Shown here: piece by piece, positions 46,363 through 54,337 of the stretch | How positions within the stretch are numbered: the stretch's first letter is position 1 | Layout of the letters: every line of letters begins with the position of its first letter | DNA from: Streptomyces sp. SLBN-31 | GTDB taxonomy: Bacteria; Actinomycetota; Actinomycetes; Streptomycetales; Streptomycetaceae | Direction of reading: 5' to 3' | DNA length: 64,000 bases | Assembly: GCF_006715395.1 (NCBI RefSeq) | Contig: NZ_VFNC01000002.1 | Location: 3,534,001 to 3,598,000, forward strand | The notes under the pieces: model-generated | Database searches by the model: none | Seen by the model: the letters and a program-made list of their open reading frames with translations, nothing else | Told to the model about the DNA's origin: nothing | Program-made: the position numbers and the translations under genes

Positions 46363-47316
46363 ATGCCGAAGACCGAGACGACACCGGGCATCGAGGCAGC
46401 AGCCCCGCGTACTCGCCTGCGCTGGTGGACCGAGCTGCCCCTGATCCTCCTGGTGTACGCCTGCTACTCGGCCGGCCGGCTCGTCGTGCGCGGTGACACG
46501 GCCGGGGCCGTCGACCACGGCCTGGCGATCCTGCGCATCGAGAAGTTTCTGCACCTCAACGCCGAGCACCCGCTCAACAGGCTGTTCACGCGCGAGGCGT
46601 GGCTCGGCGTCCCGGCCGACTTCTGGTACGCCTCGCTGCACTACGTGGTCACGCCGGCGATCCTGATCTGGCTGTTCCGGTCGCGGGCCGTGCACTACCG
46701 AGCGGCCCGCATCTGGCTGATGACGTCCACCTTCATGGGCCTGATCGGCTTCACCCTGCTGCCGACCTGCCCGCCCCGCCTGCTGTCGGCCGGCCACGGC
46801 TTCGTGGACACGATGGCCCAGTACAGCTCGTACGGCTGGTGGGGAGGCGCGGCCAGCGCCCCGAAGGGTCTCGGGGGCATGACGAACCAGTACGCGGCCA
46901 TGCCGAGCCTGCACGTCGGCTGGGCCCTGTGGTGCGGGGTCATGCTGTGGCGGTACGGCAGGACGCGTACGACGAGGGCCGCCGCCGTGGCCTATCCGCT
47001 GCTGACCACGATCGTGGTCATGGGCACCGCAAACCACTACTTCCTGGACGCGGTGGCGGGCGCGGCCGTGATGGGCGTCGGACTGTTCCTGACGCCGTAC
47101 GTCATGGGGGTCGCGGACCGGCTGTGGGGGCTGCTCTTCTTCGGCTCGCAGCACTCCGGTACCTCAGGTTCCTCAATTGTCAGTGGCGGATGCCAGACTT
47201 CCGCGGGTGAGCGATATCCACGGCAGCACGAGTCCCTCGCCGGGTCCGGATCGAGAGGCGAGCCGGGTGCCTCCCCCACGGACGCAGGGGAAGGCGCTGC
47301 GGCAGCGGCTCGCTGA
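46363..47316 (+). CDS. PAP2-superfamily membrane protein (inositolphosphotransferase-like)
   Basis: A 317-residue membrane protein with about six spans. Phosphatase-superfamily motifs are QYAAMPSLHVGWALW (PSLH) and TANHYFLDAVAGAAV (HxxxD). Relatives include inositol-phosphorylceramide-synthase-like and phosphatidylinositol-phosphate enzymes acting on lipid head groups. The start has GGGGGAGG upstream. The last roughly 45 residues are hydrophilic and low-complexity, and they overlap the promoter and first 110 bases of the nuclease gene in another frame. The true conserved protein may end near the last span. Confidence 0.8.
   Translation: MPKTETTPGIEAAAPRTRLRWWTELPLILLVYACYSAGRLVVRGDTAGAVDHGLAILRIEKFLHLNAEHPLNRLFTREAWLGVPADFWYASLHYVVTPAILIWLFRSRAVHYRAARIWLMTSTFMGLIGFTLLPTCPPRLLSAGHGFVDTMAQYSSYGWWGGAASAPKGLGGMTNQYAAMPSLHVGWALWCGVMLWRYGRTRTTRAAAVAYPLLTTIVVMGTANHYFLDAVAGAAVMGVGLFLTPYVMGVADRLWGLLFFGSQHSGTSGSSIVSGGCQTSAGERYPRQHESLAGSGSRGEPGASPTDAGEGAAAAAR
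47177..47199 (+). promoter_or_regulatory. PafBC-type (RecA-independent) DNA-damage promoter
   Basis: TTGTCAGTG (47177-47185), 8 bases, then CAGACT (47194-47199). The known mycobacterial PafBC/RecA-NDp consensus is TTGTC-R-GTG-N8-TANNNT, so 14 of 15 defined positions match and only the first T of the -10 differs. The predicted transcription start, 7-8 bases downstream, falls on the GTG at 47207, implying a leaderless mRNA. Confidence 0.75.
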
Positions 47317-48397
47317 GCTGCGCGGCCCCGCCGTCCCGGCCAAGGCGCTGGACGCACGCGCCCTGGCCGCCCTCGCCGCCAACCCCGGCTGCAGCCGCCG
47401 CGCCATCCTGGACGGCGCCGGGGTGAACAAGGCGGCGCTGGCGAGCGCGCTGGGCTCGCCGTCGGTCTTCGGGCAGTCGCAGTTCGCCCTCACCCGGGGC
47501 AACGCCTTCGAGGCGAAGGTCAAGGCGGACGGCGGCGCGGAGTTGCTGCGACTGGTGCAGGAGAAGCTGGACCGCGGCGCCGAGCCGCCCGCCGACGCGA
47601 GTGTGCCCGACCTGTCCGCGGCCGGCCCCGAGGGCCGGGCGGCGCGCACCGCGCTCGCCCTGCGCGAGGCGACCGCCGCGGCCGGCACCTGGACGCTGCT
47701 CGACCATCCGATGCTCGCCCTGGACGTGGCCGGCTCACCCGCCTTCCTGGAGCCGGACGCCGTGGTGGTCCACCCCGACGGCAGCTGGACGGTCGTGGAG
47801 ATCAAGTCGTTCCCGATGCTGGACGGTTCGGCGGACCCGGCGAAGGTGGGCGCCGCGGCCCGGCAGGCGGCGGTGTACGTGCTGGCGCTGGAGGAGGTCG
47901 CCGCAAGGCTCGACCCCGCTCCGGTCGTACGGCACCGGATTCTCCTCGTCTGCCCCAAGGACTTCTCCAACCTGCCCACCGCCTCGGCCGTCGACGTCCG
48001 CAAGCAGCGTGCCGTCACCGGCCGCCAGCTGGCCCGCCTCACCCGCGTCCAGGACATCGCCGACGCCCTCCCCGAGGGCACCTGCTTCTCCCCCGAACTG
48101 CCCGCCGCCGAGCTGACGTCGGCCGTCGAGTCGGTCCCGGCCACCTACGCCCCCGAGTGCCTGTCCGCCTGCGAACTGGCCTTCCACTGCCGCACCCGGT
48201 CCCGCGAGGCCGGCGCGGTGACCGCCCTGGGCCGCTCGGTCCGCGCCGAGCTGGGCGGCCTGACCACGGTCGAGGACGTGCTGTCGGCGGCCCGCGGCGA
48301 GAGCGGCGACCCCGAGGATCCCGCGGTGGCGGCGCTGCGCAGAGCCGCCCGGCTGCGGGCCGAGGCCCTGGAGCAGGAGGCCGCCCCATGTCGCTGA
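47207..48397 (+). CDS. RecB-type PD-(D/E)xK nuclease (TM0106-like)
   Basis: A 396-residue protein with a RecB-family nuclease core near residues 180-225. The acidic strand-turn SPAFLEPDAVVVHPDG is followed by WTVVEIKSF, where E-x-K is the catalytic signature. A conserved helical N-terminus (FALTRGNAFEAKV) matches the usual start of such nucleases. C-terminal cysteines in APECLSACELAFHCRTRSRE suggest an iron-sulfur cluster like those in AddB/Cas4 nucleases (inference). The GTG at 47207 is chosen because the PafBC-type promoter would start transcription there. First of three overlapping genes. Confidence 0.8.
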   Translation: MSDIHGSTSPSPGPDREASRVPPPRTQGKALRQRLAELRGPAVPAKALDARALAALAANPGCSRRAILDGAGVNKAALASALGSPSVFGQSQFALTRGNAFEAKVKADGGAELLRLVQEKLDRGAEPPADASVPDLSAAGPEGRAARTALALREATAAAGTWTLLDHPMLALDVAGSPAFLEPDAVVVHPDGSWTVVEIKSFPMLDGSADPAKVGAAARQAAVYVLALEEVAARLDPAPVVRHRILLVCPKDFSNLPTASAVDVRKQRAVTGRQLARLTRVQDIADALPEGTCFSPELPAAELTSAVESVPATYAPECLSACELAFHCRTRSREAGAVTALGRSVRAELGGLTTVEDVLSAARGESGDPEDPAVAALRRAARLRAEALEQEAAPCR

Positions 48398-49989
48398 TCT
48401 CCACCCTCGCCCGTCTGGAGGCCGTCAGCACCGGCCGCGCCCAGGTCGCCGCCACCGTGCGGCACCGGCACCTCGCAGAGCGGCCCCTGGTGCTGGTGCC
48501 GCTCACCACCGCCGGTGAGGCCGGCGCCCCGCTCGGCGCGCTGGTCGGCACCGACCGGGACGCGCCGCGCCTGCTCGTCGTACCGCAGCCGCGCGACCGC
48601 GACCTGAGGTTCGCGTTCCTGGCCGAACTGGCCGATGTGGTCCTGCCGTACATCGACGCGTATGCCGACCAGGTGGAGGCCGCCGAGCGCAACGAGACCG
48701 ACCCGGAGACCGGCAAGCGGGTCAAGGTCGAGGTCGAACTGTGCGCCGACGCACCCCAGTTGATCGTCCCCAGCCGCCCGGGCATCGACTTCCTGCGGCT
48801 CCTGGGCCGCTCCATGCGCTTCAGGCGTACGGCGGAGCAGGACCCGGAGACGCCGTATCCCGCGCCCCCGCGCGTGCCGCTGCTCGGCCGCTGGCTGACC
48901 CACTTCGGGGAGCGGGCCCGGGTGCCCGGCTCCTCCCTCCTGCTCGCCATGACCGACGTCCTGTCCCGGCACTGGGCGACCGGCCAGTCCACCCTGGAGG
49001 ACCAGCACCTGGGCGCCCTGCTGGCCTGGATCGACCCGCCGGACGGCACGACCGGCGCCCGGGCGGCGCTGAACGCCGAGCTCGCCCGGGACGCCAAGGG
49101 CCAGCTGCTGTGCCCGCCCGCGGGACCGGCCACCGACCCGGCGTTCGACAACAAACTGCTCGCCCCGGCCATCGAGCGCTACGACCGCGCGCGCACCGCC
49201 CTCGCCGCCGCCGAGGACGGCCCGGAGGCGGACGACCGGCTCGGTGAGTTGACGGCCGCCGAGCGCGGCATCCGCGAGCTGGTGCTCAGCCGCACACTGC
49301 CCACCTGGGAAAAGATCTGGCAGGGCCTGGACCTGCTGCGGGCGCTGCCCGTCGGCGCGCACGTCGAGGAGCGGTGGACGCGCGACCGCTGGTCGTTCAC
49401 CGCGCACCGCGACCGGATCGCCGCGGGCGAGCCCCCGCAGCCGCGCCGCGACGACGCGGTGACGGCCGCGAACAAGCTGGCCTCGCGCGAGCGCGAGCAG
49501 GCCAGGCTGGAGGCCCAGGAGGCCCTCGACGACCCGCTGGTGATGGCCGGGCGACGGCTGTCCGGGGAGGCGTTCGCGGGCGAGGTCACCGAGGTCGTGA
49601 TGGCGTACAGCGAGAGCAAGCGGCCGAGCCCTCGCCCGCTGGTGACGGTCCGCACGGACGACCGGCCGCATCTGGGCGAGCGCGCCAAGGTCTACCGCTC
49701 GCTGGGCGGCAAGCCGCAGACGGCGGAGTTCGTGGGGCTGGAGGACTCCCCCGGCGGGGGCGCCCTGGTCGTGCTGCGGGTCCTCGACAGGATGGGCCGG
49801 GGCAAGGAGCCGGAGGCCGGTTCCGTGCCGGACAAGGGCGACCGGCTCTGCTTCACCCTGTTCGAGCACGAGCAGCGCGGCGGCCCGAAGCTGCCCGACC
49901 CGGAGCAGACGCCGTGGACGCACGGCGGGCCGCCCGGTGAGACCGCCACGGAGGCGGCCGACCCGATGACCGCGGAGGACGTCCTGTGA
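48388..49989 (+). CDS. unknown protein between nuclease and helicase genes
   Basis: A 533-residue soluble protein I do not recognise. Charged helical segments with coiled-coil character occur near residues 255-300 and 355-395 (LASREREQARLEAQEALDDP). Toward the C-terminus AYSESKRPSPRPLVTVRTDD is followed by beta-rich sequence with GERAKVYRSLGG, which could be a small OB- or beta-barrel-like module (inference). It has no enzymatic motif. Its ATG overlaps the nuclease gene by 10 bases and its stop overlaps the helicase start (GTGA), so the three are made together and probably act as one complex. Confidence 0.75.
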   Translation: MSLISTLARLEAVSTGRAQVAATVRHRHLAERPLVLVPLTTAGEAGAPLGALVGTDRDAPRLLVVPQPRDRDLRFAFLAELADVVLPYIDAYADQVEAAERNETDPETGKRVKVEVELCADAPQLIVPSRPGIDFLRLLGRSMRFRRTAEQDPETPYPAPPRVPLLGRWLTHFGERARVPGSSLLLAMTDVLSRHWATGQSTLEDQHLGALLAWIDPPDGTTGARAALNAELARDAKGQLLCPPAGPATDPAFDNKLLAPAIERYDRARTALAAAEDGPEADDRLGELTAAERGIRELVLSRTLPTWEKIWQGLDLLRALPVGAHVEERWTRDRWSFTAHRDRIAAGEPPQPRRDDAVTAANKLASREREQARLEAQEALDDPLVMAGRRLSGEAFAGEVTEVVMAYSESKRPSPRPLVTVRTDDRPHLGERAKVYRSLGGKPQTAEFVGLEDSPGGGALVVLRVLDRMGRGKEPEAGSVPDKGDRLCFTLFEHEQRGGPKLPDPEQTPWTHGGPPGETATEAADPMTAEDVL

Positions 49990-51320
49990 CCACCGTCTTC
50001 GACCCCGGTGCCGCGGCCGCCGAGGCCACCGACGCGATCCTGCGCGACACCCTGCACGGCACCGCCCGGGGCGTGGTGGTGGACTCGCCGCCCGGCGCCG
50101 GCAAGTCCACGCTGGTGGTGCGCGCGGCGCTCGAACTGGCTGACGCGGGGCGCCCGTTGATGATCGTCGCCCAGACGAACGCGCAGGTCGACGACCTGGT
50201 CCTGCGTCTCGCGGAGAAGAGCCCCGAGCTGCCGGTGGGACGGCTGCACAGCAGTGACGCCGACGCCTACGACAAGGCGCTCGACGATCTGCCGAACGTC
50301 CGCACGTCGGCGAAGGCGGGCGATCTGGGCGGTCTTCCGGTGGTCATCTCCACGGCCGCCAAATGGGCGCACGTGAAGACCGACGAGCCGTGGGGGCACG
50401 CCATCGTCGACGAGGCGTACCAGATGCGCTCGGACTCGCTGCTGGCCGTGGCCGGGCTGTTCGAGCGGGCGCTGTTCGTCGGCGACCCGGGACAGCTGGA
50501 CCCGTTCTCCATCGTGGGCGGCGAGCAGTGGGCGGGTCTGTCGTACGACCCCTCGGCCTCGGCGGTCACCACCCTGCTGGCGCACAACCCGGAGCTGCCG
50601 CAGCACCGTCTGCCGGTCTCCTGGCGGCTGCCCGCGTCGGCCGCGCCGCTGGTCTCCGACGCCTTCTACCCGTACACGCCCTTCCGCAGCGGCACCGGCC
50701 ACGAGGACCGGGCTCTGGCCTTCGCCGTACCCTCGGACGGTTCCGGCCCCGACCGGGTGATCGACGAGGCGGCGCTGTCGGGGTGGGGCCTGCTGGAGCT
50801 CCCGGCCCGGCACACCCCGCGCACCGATCCGGAGGCGGTGCGGGCGGTGGCGACCGTCGTACGGCGCCTGCTGGACCGGGGCGGCGCGGCCACCTCGGAG
50901 CGCTCGCCGGAGCCGGCGCCCCTCACGGCCGACCGCGTCGCCGTCGGCACGGCCCACCGCGACCAGGCGGCGGCGGTCCGGGCGGCGCTGGCGGAACTGG
51001 GCGTCGCGGACGTCACCGTCGACACGGCGAACCGTCTGCAGGGCCGCGAGTACGACGTCACGGTCGTCCTGCACCCCCTGTCCGGCCGCCCCGACGCCAC
51101 CGCGTTCCACCTGGAGACGGGCCGCCTGTGCGTGCTGGCCTCCCGCCACCGGCACGCGTGCATCGTGGTCTGCCGGGCAGGAGTGAGCGAGCTGCTGGAC
51201 GCCTACCCCTCCACGGAACCGGTCCAGCTCGGAACGCTGGTGAAGTTCCCGGACGGCTGGGAGGCCAACCACGCGGTGCTGGCGCGGCTGCGGGAACACC
51301 GGGTGAGCTGGTCACCGTGA
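49986..51320 (+). CDS. superfamily 1 DNA/RNA helicase-like ATPase
   Basis: A 444-residue SF1 helicase-type ATPase with motifs in order: Walker A SPPGAGKSTLVV (residue 35 on), motif Ia IVAQTNAQVDDLV, Walker B AIVDEAYQM, motif III FVGDPGQLDPF, motif IV-like VSWRLPASAAPLV, motif V TANRLQGREYDVTVV, and motif VI LASRHRHACIVV. It is close to the AAA_11/AAA_12 (Upf1-like) group but very compact, with no accessory domains. It starts at GTG 49986, coupled to the preceding gene. With a RecB-type nuclease it could form a split helicase-nuclease (inference). Confidence 0.88.
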   Translation: MTTVFDPGAAAAEATDAILRDTLHGTARGVVVDSPPGAGKSTLVVRAALELADAGRPLMIVAQTNAQVDDLVLRLAEKSPELPVGRLHSSDADAYDKALDDLPNVRTSAKAGDLGGLPVVISTAAKWAHVKTDEPWGHAIVDEAYQMRSDSLLAVAGLFERALFVGDPGQLDPFSIVGGEQWAGLSYDPSASAVTTLLAHNPELPQHRLPVSWRLPASAAPLVSDAFYPYTPFRSGTGHEDRALAFAVPSDGSGPDRVIDEAALSGWGLLELPARHTPRTDPEAVRAVATVVRRLLDRGGAATSERSPEPAPLTADRVAVGTAHRDQAAAVRAALAELGVADVTVDTANRLQGREYDVTVVLHPLSGRPDATAFHLETGRLCVLASRHRHACIVVCRAGVSELLDAYPSTEPVQLGTLVKFPDGWEANHAVLARLREHRVSWSP

Positions 51321-51345
51321 CCGCCCCGCCGACGCCGGGGCGGTC
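51319..51345. terminator. terminator after the helicase gene
   Basis: A perfect 10-base hairpin, GACCGCCCCG (51319-51328) with its complement at 51336-51345 and a 7-base loop, begins at the helicase stop codon and closes the three-gene operon. Confidence 0.8.
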
Positions 51346-51497
51346 GGCCGGGGAACATCGGGTGGGCCGGGCGGATTGATATCGCCGGAGCCACAGGCAA
51401 CTGCCCTCTTGCATACCCGCGGGACAATGGACGGTGGCCCACGCACGGCCGGAGGTCGGCCGTGACGGACGAGCGTGACCTACGAGGAGGAGAAGAC

Positions 51498-51863
51498 ATG
51501 GCGGAGCAGACGCCGCGTCGGAACGAACCGCGGCTGCGCCCCGCGCCCCTGCTCTTCGAGCCCGCGGAGGCGGCCACGGATCCGGAGCACTTCTTCGACC
51601 TGGAGTCGATCGACGACCCGAAGGCGCTGCTGACCCGCGCGACCGAGCTGACGCACGCGTTCCGCGCGGCGGCGGACCGGGCGGTGGAGTTCCAGGCGCT
51701 GGCGGCCGCGCAGCTCGCGGATCCGCGGCGGTTCGACCGGCTGACGACGGCGGACATCGCGGAGCGGGCCGAGTGGACCGAGGACTACGCCAAGAAGATG
51801 GTCGAGTTCGGGCGCGACCTGATGCGTGGCGCCGAGGGTCGCGGGTCGGCGGACCCGGTCTGA
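51498..51863 (+). CDS. small conserved helical protein
   Basis: A 121-residue acidic, helix-rich protein without membrane segments or known motifs; the core reads PKALLTRATELTHAFRAAAD and ends with DYAKKMVEFGRDLMRG. The ATG at 51498 follows a very strong GAGGAGGAG site, implying high translation. I do not recognise it. It is separated from the helicase operon by a terminator, so it has its own promoter in the 150-base gap before it. Confidence 0.7.
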   Translation: MAEQTPRRNEPRLRPAPLLFEPAEAATDPEHFFDLESIDDPKALLTRATELTHAFRAAADRAVEFQALAAAQLADPRRFDRLTTADIAERAEWTEDYAKKMVEFGRDLMRGAEGRGSADPV

Positions 51864-51886
51864 TCTGAACACGGCGCACTTCGGTT

Positions 51887-51898
51887 TGGCATATGCCA
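51887..51898. promoter_or_regulatory. perfect 12-base palindrome, candidate operator
   Basis: TGGCATATGCCA is perfectly symmetric and lies 92 bases before the prim-pol-like gene, in the 126-base gap after the small helical protein gene. It is AT-richer than its surroundings. The binder is unknown. Confidence 0.4.
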
Positions 51899-51989
51899 GG
51901 CGGGCAAGATACCCCGGCTCACCTCCCGATGTCCCGATTTTCGGCAACCCTCGGGAACGAGACGTTCACCGCCGGTAGATGTAGTTGCC

Positions 51990-52547
51990 ATGACCAGCAA
52001 CCTCACCACCCCGGACGGAGCAGCGTGGCTCGCCTCGGCAGGAACGTATCCGCGTAGCACGCTCGCCCTCTGGCAGGAGCGCCCCGAGGCGCCGGTCGTA
52101 CTGCCCTGCGGCTCCGCCTTCGACGTCGTCAGCGCGCCCGCGGTCTTCGGGCGCCGCATGGTGGACCGGCTGTGGGACGAGGGGCCGGGATCGGGACCCG
52201 TGGCCACCTTCCGCGGCCGGATGCTGCTGTTCGCCGCGCCCGGCACGGCCCAGCGACTGCCCTCGCTGCTGCGGTGGGAGGAGTTCGGCCGTACGGGCGC
52301 GATCCCGCCCCTGCTGTGCCACGGCAACGGCGACGCGGTGACCGCCCCGGCCCTGCTCGCCGCCGACCCCGCGACCTCGGGCGATTCCCGCTGGCTGGTC
52401 GCGCCGGACACCCGCCGCCCATGGCTGCCGGGCCCGGAGATCGTGCTGTGGGCGGCCGTACGGGCGGCCCGCGCCGCCGTGCGGATATCGATTTCGTCGT
52501 CCGCCGATCAGGATGCTAAGGTCTACGACGTCAGCAGGCGCCGCTAG
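51990..52547 (+). CDS. small prim-pol N-terminal-domain-like protein
   Basis: A 185-residue protein of the family often labelled bifunctional DNA primase/polymerase N-terminal. FDVVSAPAVFGRRMVDRLWD and RMLLFAAPGTAQRLPSLLRW match the paralogue at 43392. No helicase or primase C-terminal domain is attached, and catalytic acidic residues are not evident, so polymerase function is doubtful. The TAG stop (52545-52547) lies inside tRNA-Lys, giving a 10-base overlap. The ATG at 51990 lacks a clear ribosome binding site. Confidence 0.65.
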   Translation: MTSNLTTPDGAAWLASAGTYPRSTLALWQERPEAPVVLPCGSAFDVVSAPAVFGRRMVDRLWDEGPGSGPVATFRGRMLLFAAPGTAQRLPSLLRWEEFGRTGAIPPLLCHGNGDAVTAPALLAADPATSGDSRWLVAPDTRRPWLPGPEIVLWAAVRAARAAVRISISSSADQDAKVYDVSRRR

Positions 52548-52611
52548 CTCAGTTGGTTAGAGCAGCTGACTCTTAATCAGCGGGTCCGGGGTTCGAGTCC
52601 CTGGCGGCGCA
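52538..52611 (+). tRNA. tRNA-Lys (CTT anticodon)
   Basis: The cloverleaf is complete: acceptor GCGCCGC pairs with GCGGCGC with discriminator A, D-arm TAGCTCAGTTGGTTAGAGC, anticodon stem GCTGA/TCAGC with loop CTCTTAA (anticodon CTT at 52572-52574), and T-loop TTCGAGT. The 3' CCA is not encoded. Its 5' end overlaps the upstream gene's stop. No integrase or 3'-end repeat was seen downstream. Confidence 0.96.
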
Positions 52612-52617
52612 CGTTGT

Positions 52618-52664
52618 CGATGGCGAGGCATGTTCGCGGAGAACGCGAACCGGCCTCGCCATCG
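52618..52664. terminator. terminator after tRNA-Lys
   Basis: A perfect 12-base outer stem (CGATGGCGAGGC at 52618-52629 with its complement at 52653-52664) encloses a second perfect stem (GTTCGCG at 52632-52638 with CGCGAAC at 52644-52650). This nested hairpin ends the tRNA transcript. Confidence 0.85.
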
Positions 52665-52753
52665 TCGTTTCCGCGCGGCTGCGCCGCGCGCCGTGGGGGC
52701 TTCGCCACCCACACCCCCTTCCCCGTCGGCCCGGGCAGCCGTCGGCCGAAGTC

Positions 52754-54025
52754 TCACCGGGTCGTGATCTTCACCGTCCACGCCCCCGAAGCCGTGCGGT
52801 CCTCCGCCTCCACCCGCACTCCCGCGCCCGGCACGGTGAAGCTCTCGCCGAGGGCGACCGGGGCGTCGGCGAGGGGTGGGTAGACGGAGTTCTCCCAGCA
52901 GGCCTCGGTGTGCGGGTGGGCGTCGATCACCTGGACGGGGCCGTCGCCGGAGGCGGTGTCGCCGTTGACGCGATAGACGAGGACGCCGGAGCGGCAGGCA
53001 CCGACGTCATTGCCGACCGGGCCGCGCGCCTCGAAGGCGAGCACGCTGTCGGGGCCGGTCCGCACCAGCGCCAGCTTGGTGCCGTCGCCGAGCCCGAAGG
53101 CGGGCGCCCCCGCCGTGCCCGTCACCGGCGTCTTCGGCCCGGCGCTCAGCGGCTCCAGGGTCAGCCGGGTGGTCCGCCGTACGCACACCACCTGCCGCGG
53201 CCGCAGCCAGCCCAGCTTCCACTTGTGCCAGCCGAGGAAGTCCGGGGCCAGTGCGAACTGGCTGCCCATCAGGTCCCAGTCGCCGACGTAGGTGTCCCAG
53301 TCGCCCTTGCCGTCGGCCGGCCGGTGGTAGAGGTCGGGCAGGTCGAAGACGTGGCCGGTCTCATGGGCGAGAACCAGCCGGTCCGGCGGATGCTTCTCGA
53401 ACACCGTGACGACCCGCCGGATGTCCCGGCCGTCGGCCCGCAGCGGGGTGTCGAGGTTGACGACCTTCGTCGCGTCCGAGTCCACGCCGGGGGCGTCCGG
53501 GTCGGCGACGAAGTACACGATGTCGTAGCGGGAGAAGTTCACCCGGGGATCGGCGGCGGTGAGCGCGTCGCGCATGTAGGCGGCCCGGTCCGCGGCAGAC
53601 CAGTCGCGCTGTATGGCGTACGCCGTCGACGGCTTCGGCATCCGGATCCACCGCTTGAGGGGATGGGCGCGCAGGGTGAACCGGCCGTAGGAGGCGCGCT
53701 CGTAGAAGCGGCTGGTAGCTGGGAAGTGGTCGGCGGTCAGCTCGGCGGGCGTGGTGCGCGGGACCGAGTCCGGGAAGGAGAGGAAGACCAGCACCGCGTC
53801 CAGCCGGCGGGTGGGGCGCGGATAGGCCGCGTTCCAGGTGTCCACCCCCTCCGAGTGGTGGGCCCCGGTGCGCTGCAGGGCGCACGGTCCCGCCGAGAAG
53901 GGTTCGGCGACCGAGGGCCCGGTGATCAGCGAGGTGGCGGCGAGCGCGGACAGCGTGGTGCACACCGCGGCGGTGCTGCGCAGTCGGGGACCCCTGAAGC
54001 GCGTGCGGGGAAACTGACGCAGCAC
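52754..54025 (-). CDS. secreted M6-type metalloprotease
   Basis: A 423-residue secreted protease related to the immune-inhibitor-A (M6) family. A basic N-terminus and hydrophobic segment (STAAVCTTLSALAATSLITG) form the signal peptide. The zinc site is HETGH at residues 221-225, with LPDLYHRP following as in M6 enzymes, and GDWDLMGSQF gives the usual Met-turn-like segment. The GTG at 54025 has GGAGG 5 bases upstream; a GTG two codons earlier is possible. It is divergent from the cdgA-like gene. No propeptide motif is obvious. Confidence 0.85.
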   Translation of the reverse strand: MLRQFPRTRFRGPRLRSTAAVCTTLSALAATSLITGPSVAEPFSAGPCALQRTGAHHSEGVDTWNAAYPRPTRRLDAVLVFLSFPDSVPRTTPAELTADHFPATSRFYERASYGRFTLRAHPLKRWIRMPKPSTAYAIQRDWSAADRAAYMRDALTAADPRVNFSRYDIVYFVADPDAPGVDSDATKVVNLDTPLRADGRDIRRVVTVFEKHPPDRLVLAHETGHVFDLPDLYHRPADGKGDWDTYVGDWDLMGSQFALAPDFLGWHKWKLGWLRPRQVVCVRRTTRLTLEPLSAGPKTPVTGTAGAPAFGLGDGTKLALVRTGPDSVLAFEARGPVGNDVGACRSGVLVYRVNGDTASGDGPVQVIDAHPHTEACWENSVYPPLADAPVALGESFTVPGAGVRVEAEDRTASGAWTVKITTR

Positions 54026-54337
54026 AAGCACCTCCGGGAGCGGTTCACGGGACACCGCACCCAGCCTGTGTGAATTTGTCGTACTACGCCCTGTTTGTCT
54101 GCCCCAGATGAGTGAGTGAGCCGACGCTCCCTCAGATCCGACACCCCCGAATCGCTCACGGAACGTCACAACTGGTCGAGGGCCGAAGAACCCGTCCAGT
54201 TGCGGGCAGAAACGATCTGTCAGAAGTGGCGTCGGATCCGGGACACTGGACATCGGGTGGAAGGCCCCCGGGTCTGCCTCTATGATCGGCACACTTTCCG
54301 GCACGGACAGGGATCGAGTGCACTGCGGGAGCTAGCG
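54026..54337. promoter_or_regulatory. divergent region between the protease and cdgA-like genes
   Basis: This 312-base gap holds a possible plus-strand promoter, GTGGAA (54257-54262) with an 18-base spacer and a good -10 TATGAT (54281-54286). That would start cdgA transcription about 45 bases before its GTG. I searched by eye for BldD- and AdpA-type sites and found nothing convincing. Confidence 0.45.

Noticed and set aside
52538..52760. Integration site of a genomic island at tRNA-Lys
   Set aside because: No integrase, no direct repeat of the tRNA 3' end and no change in composition downstream within the window.
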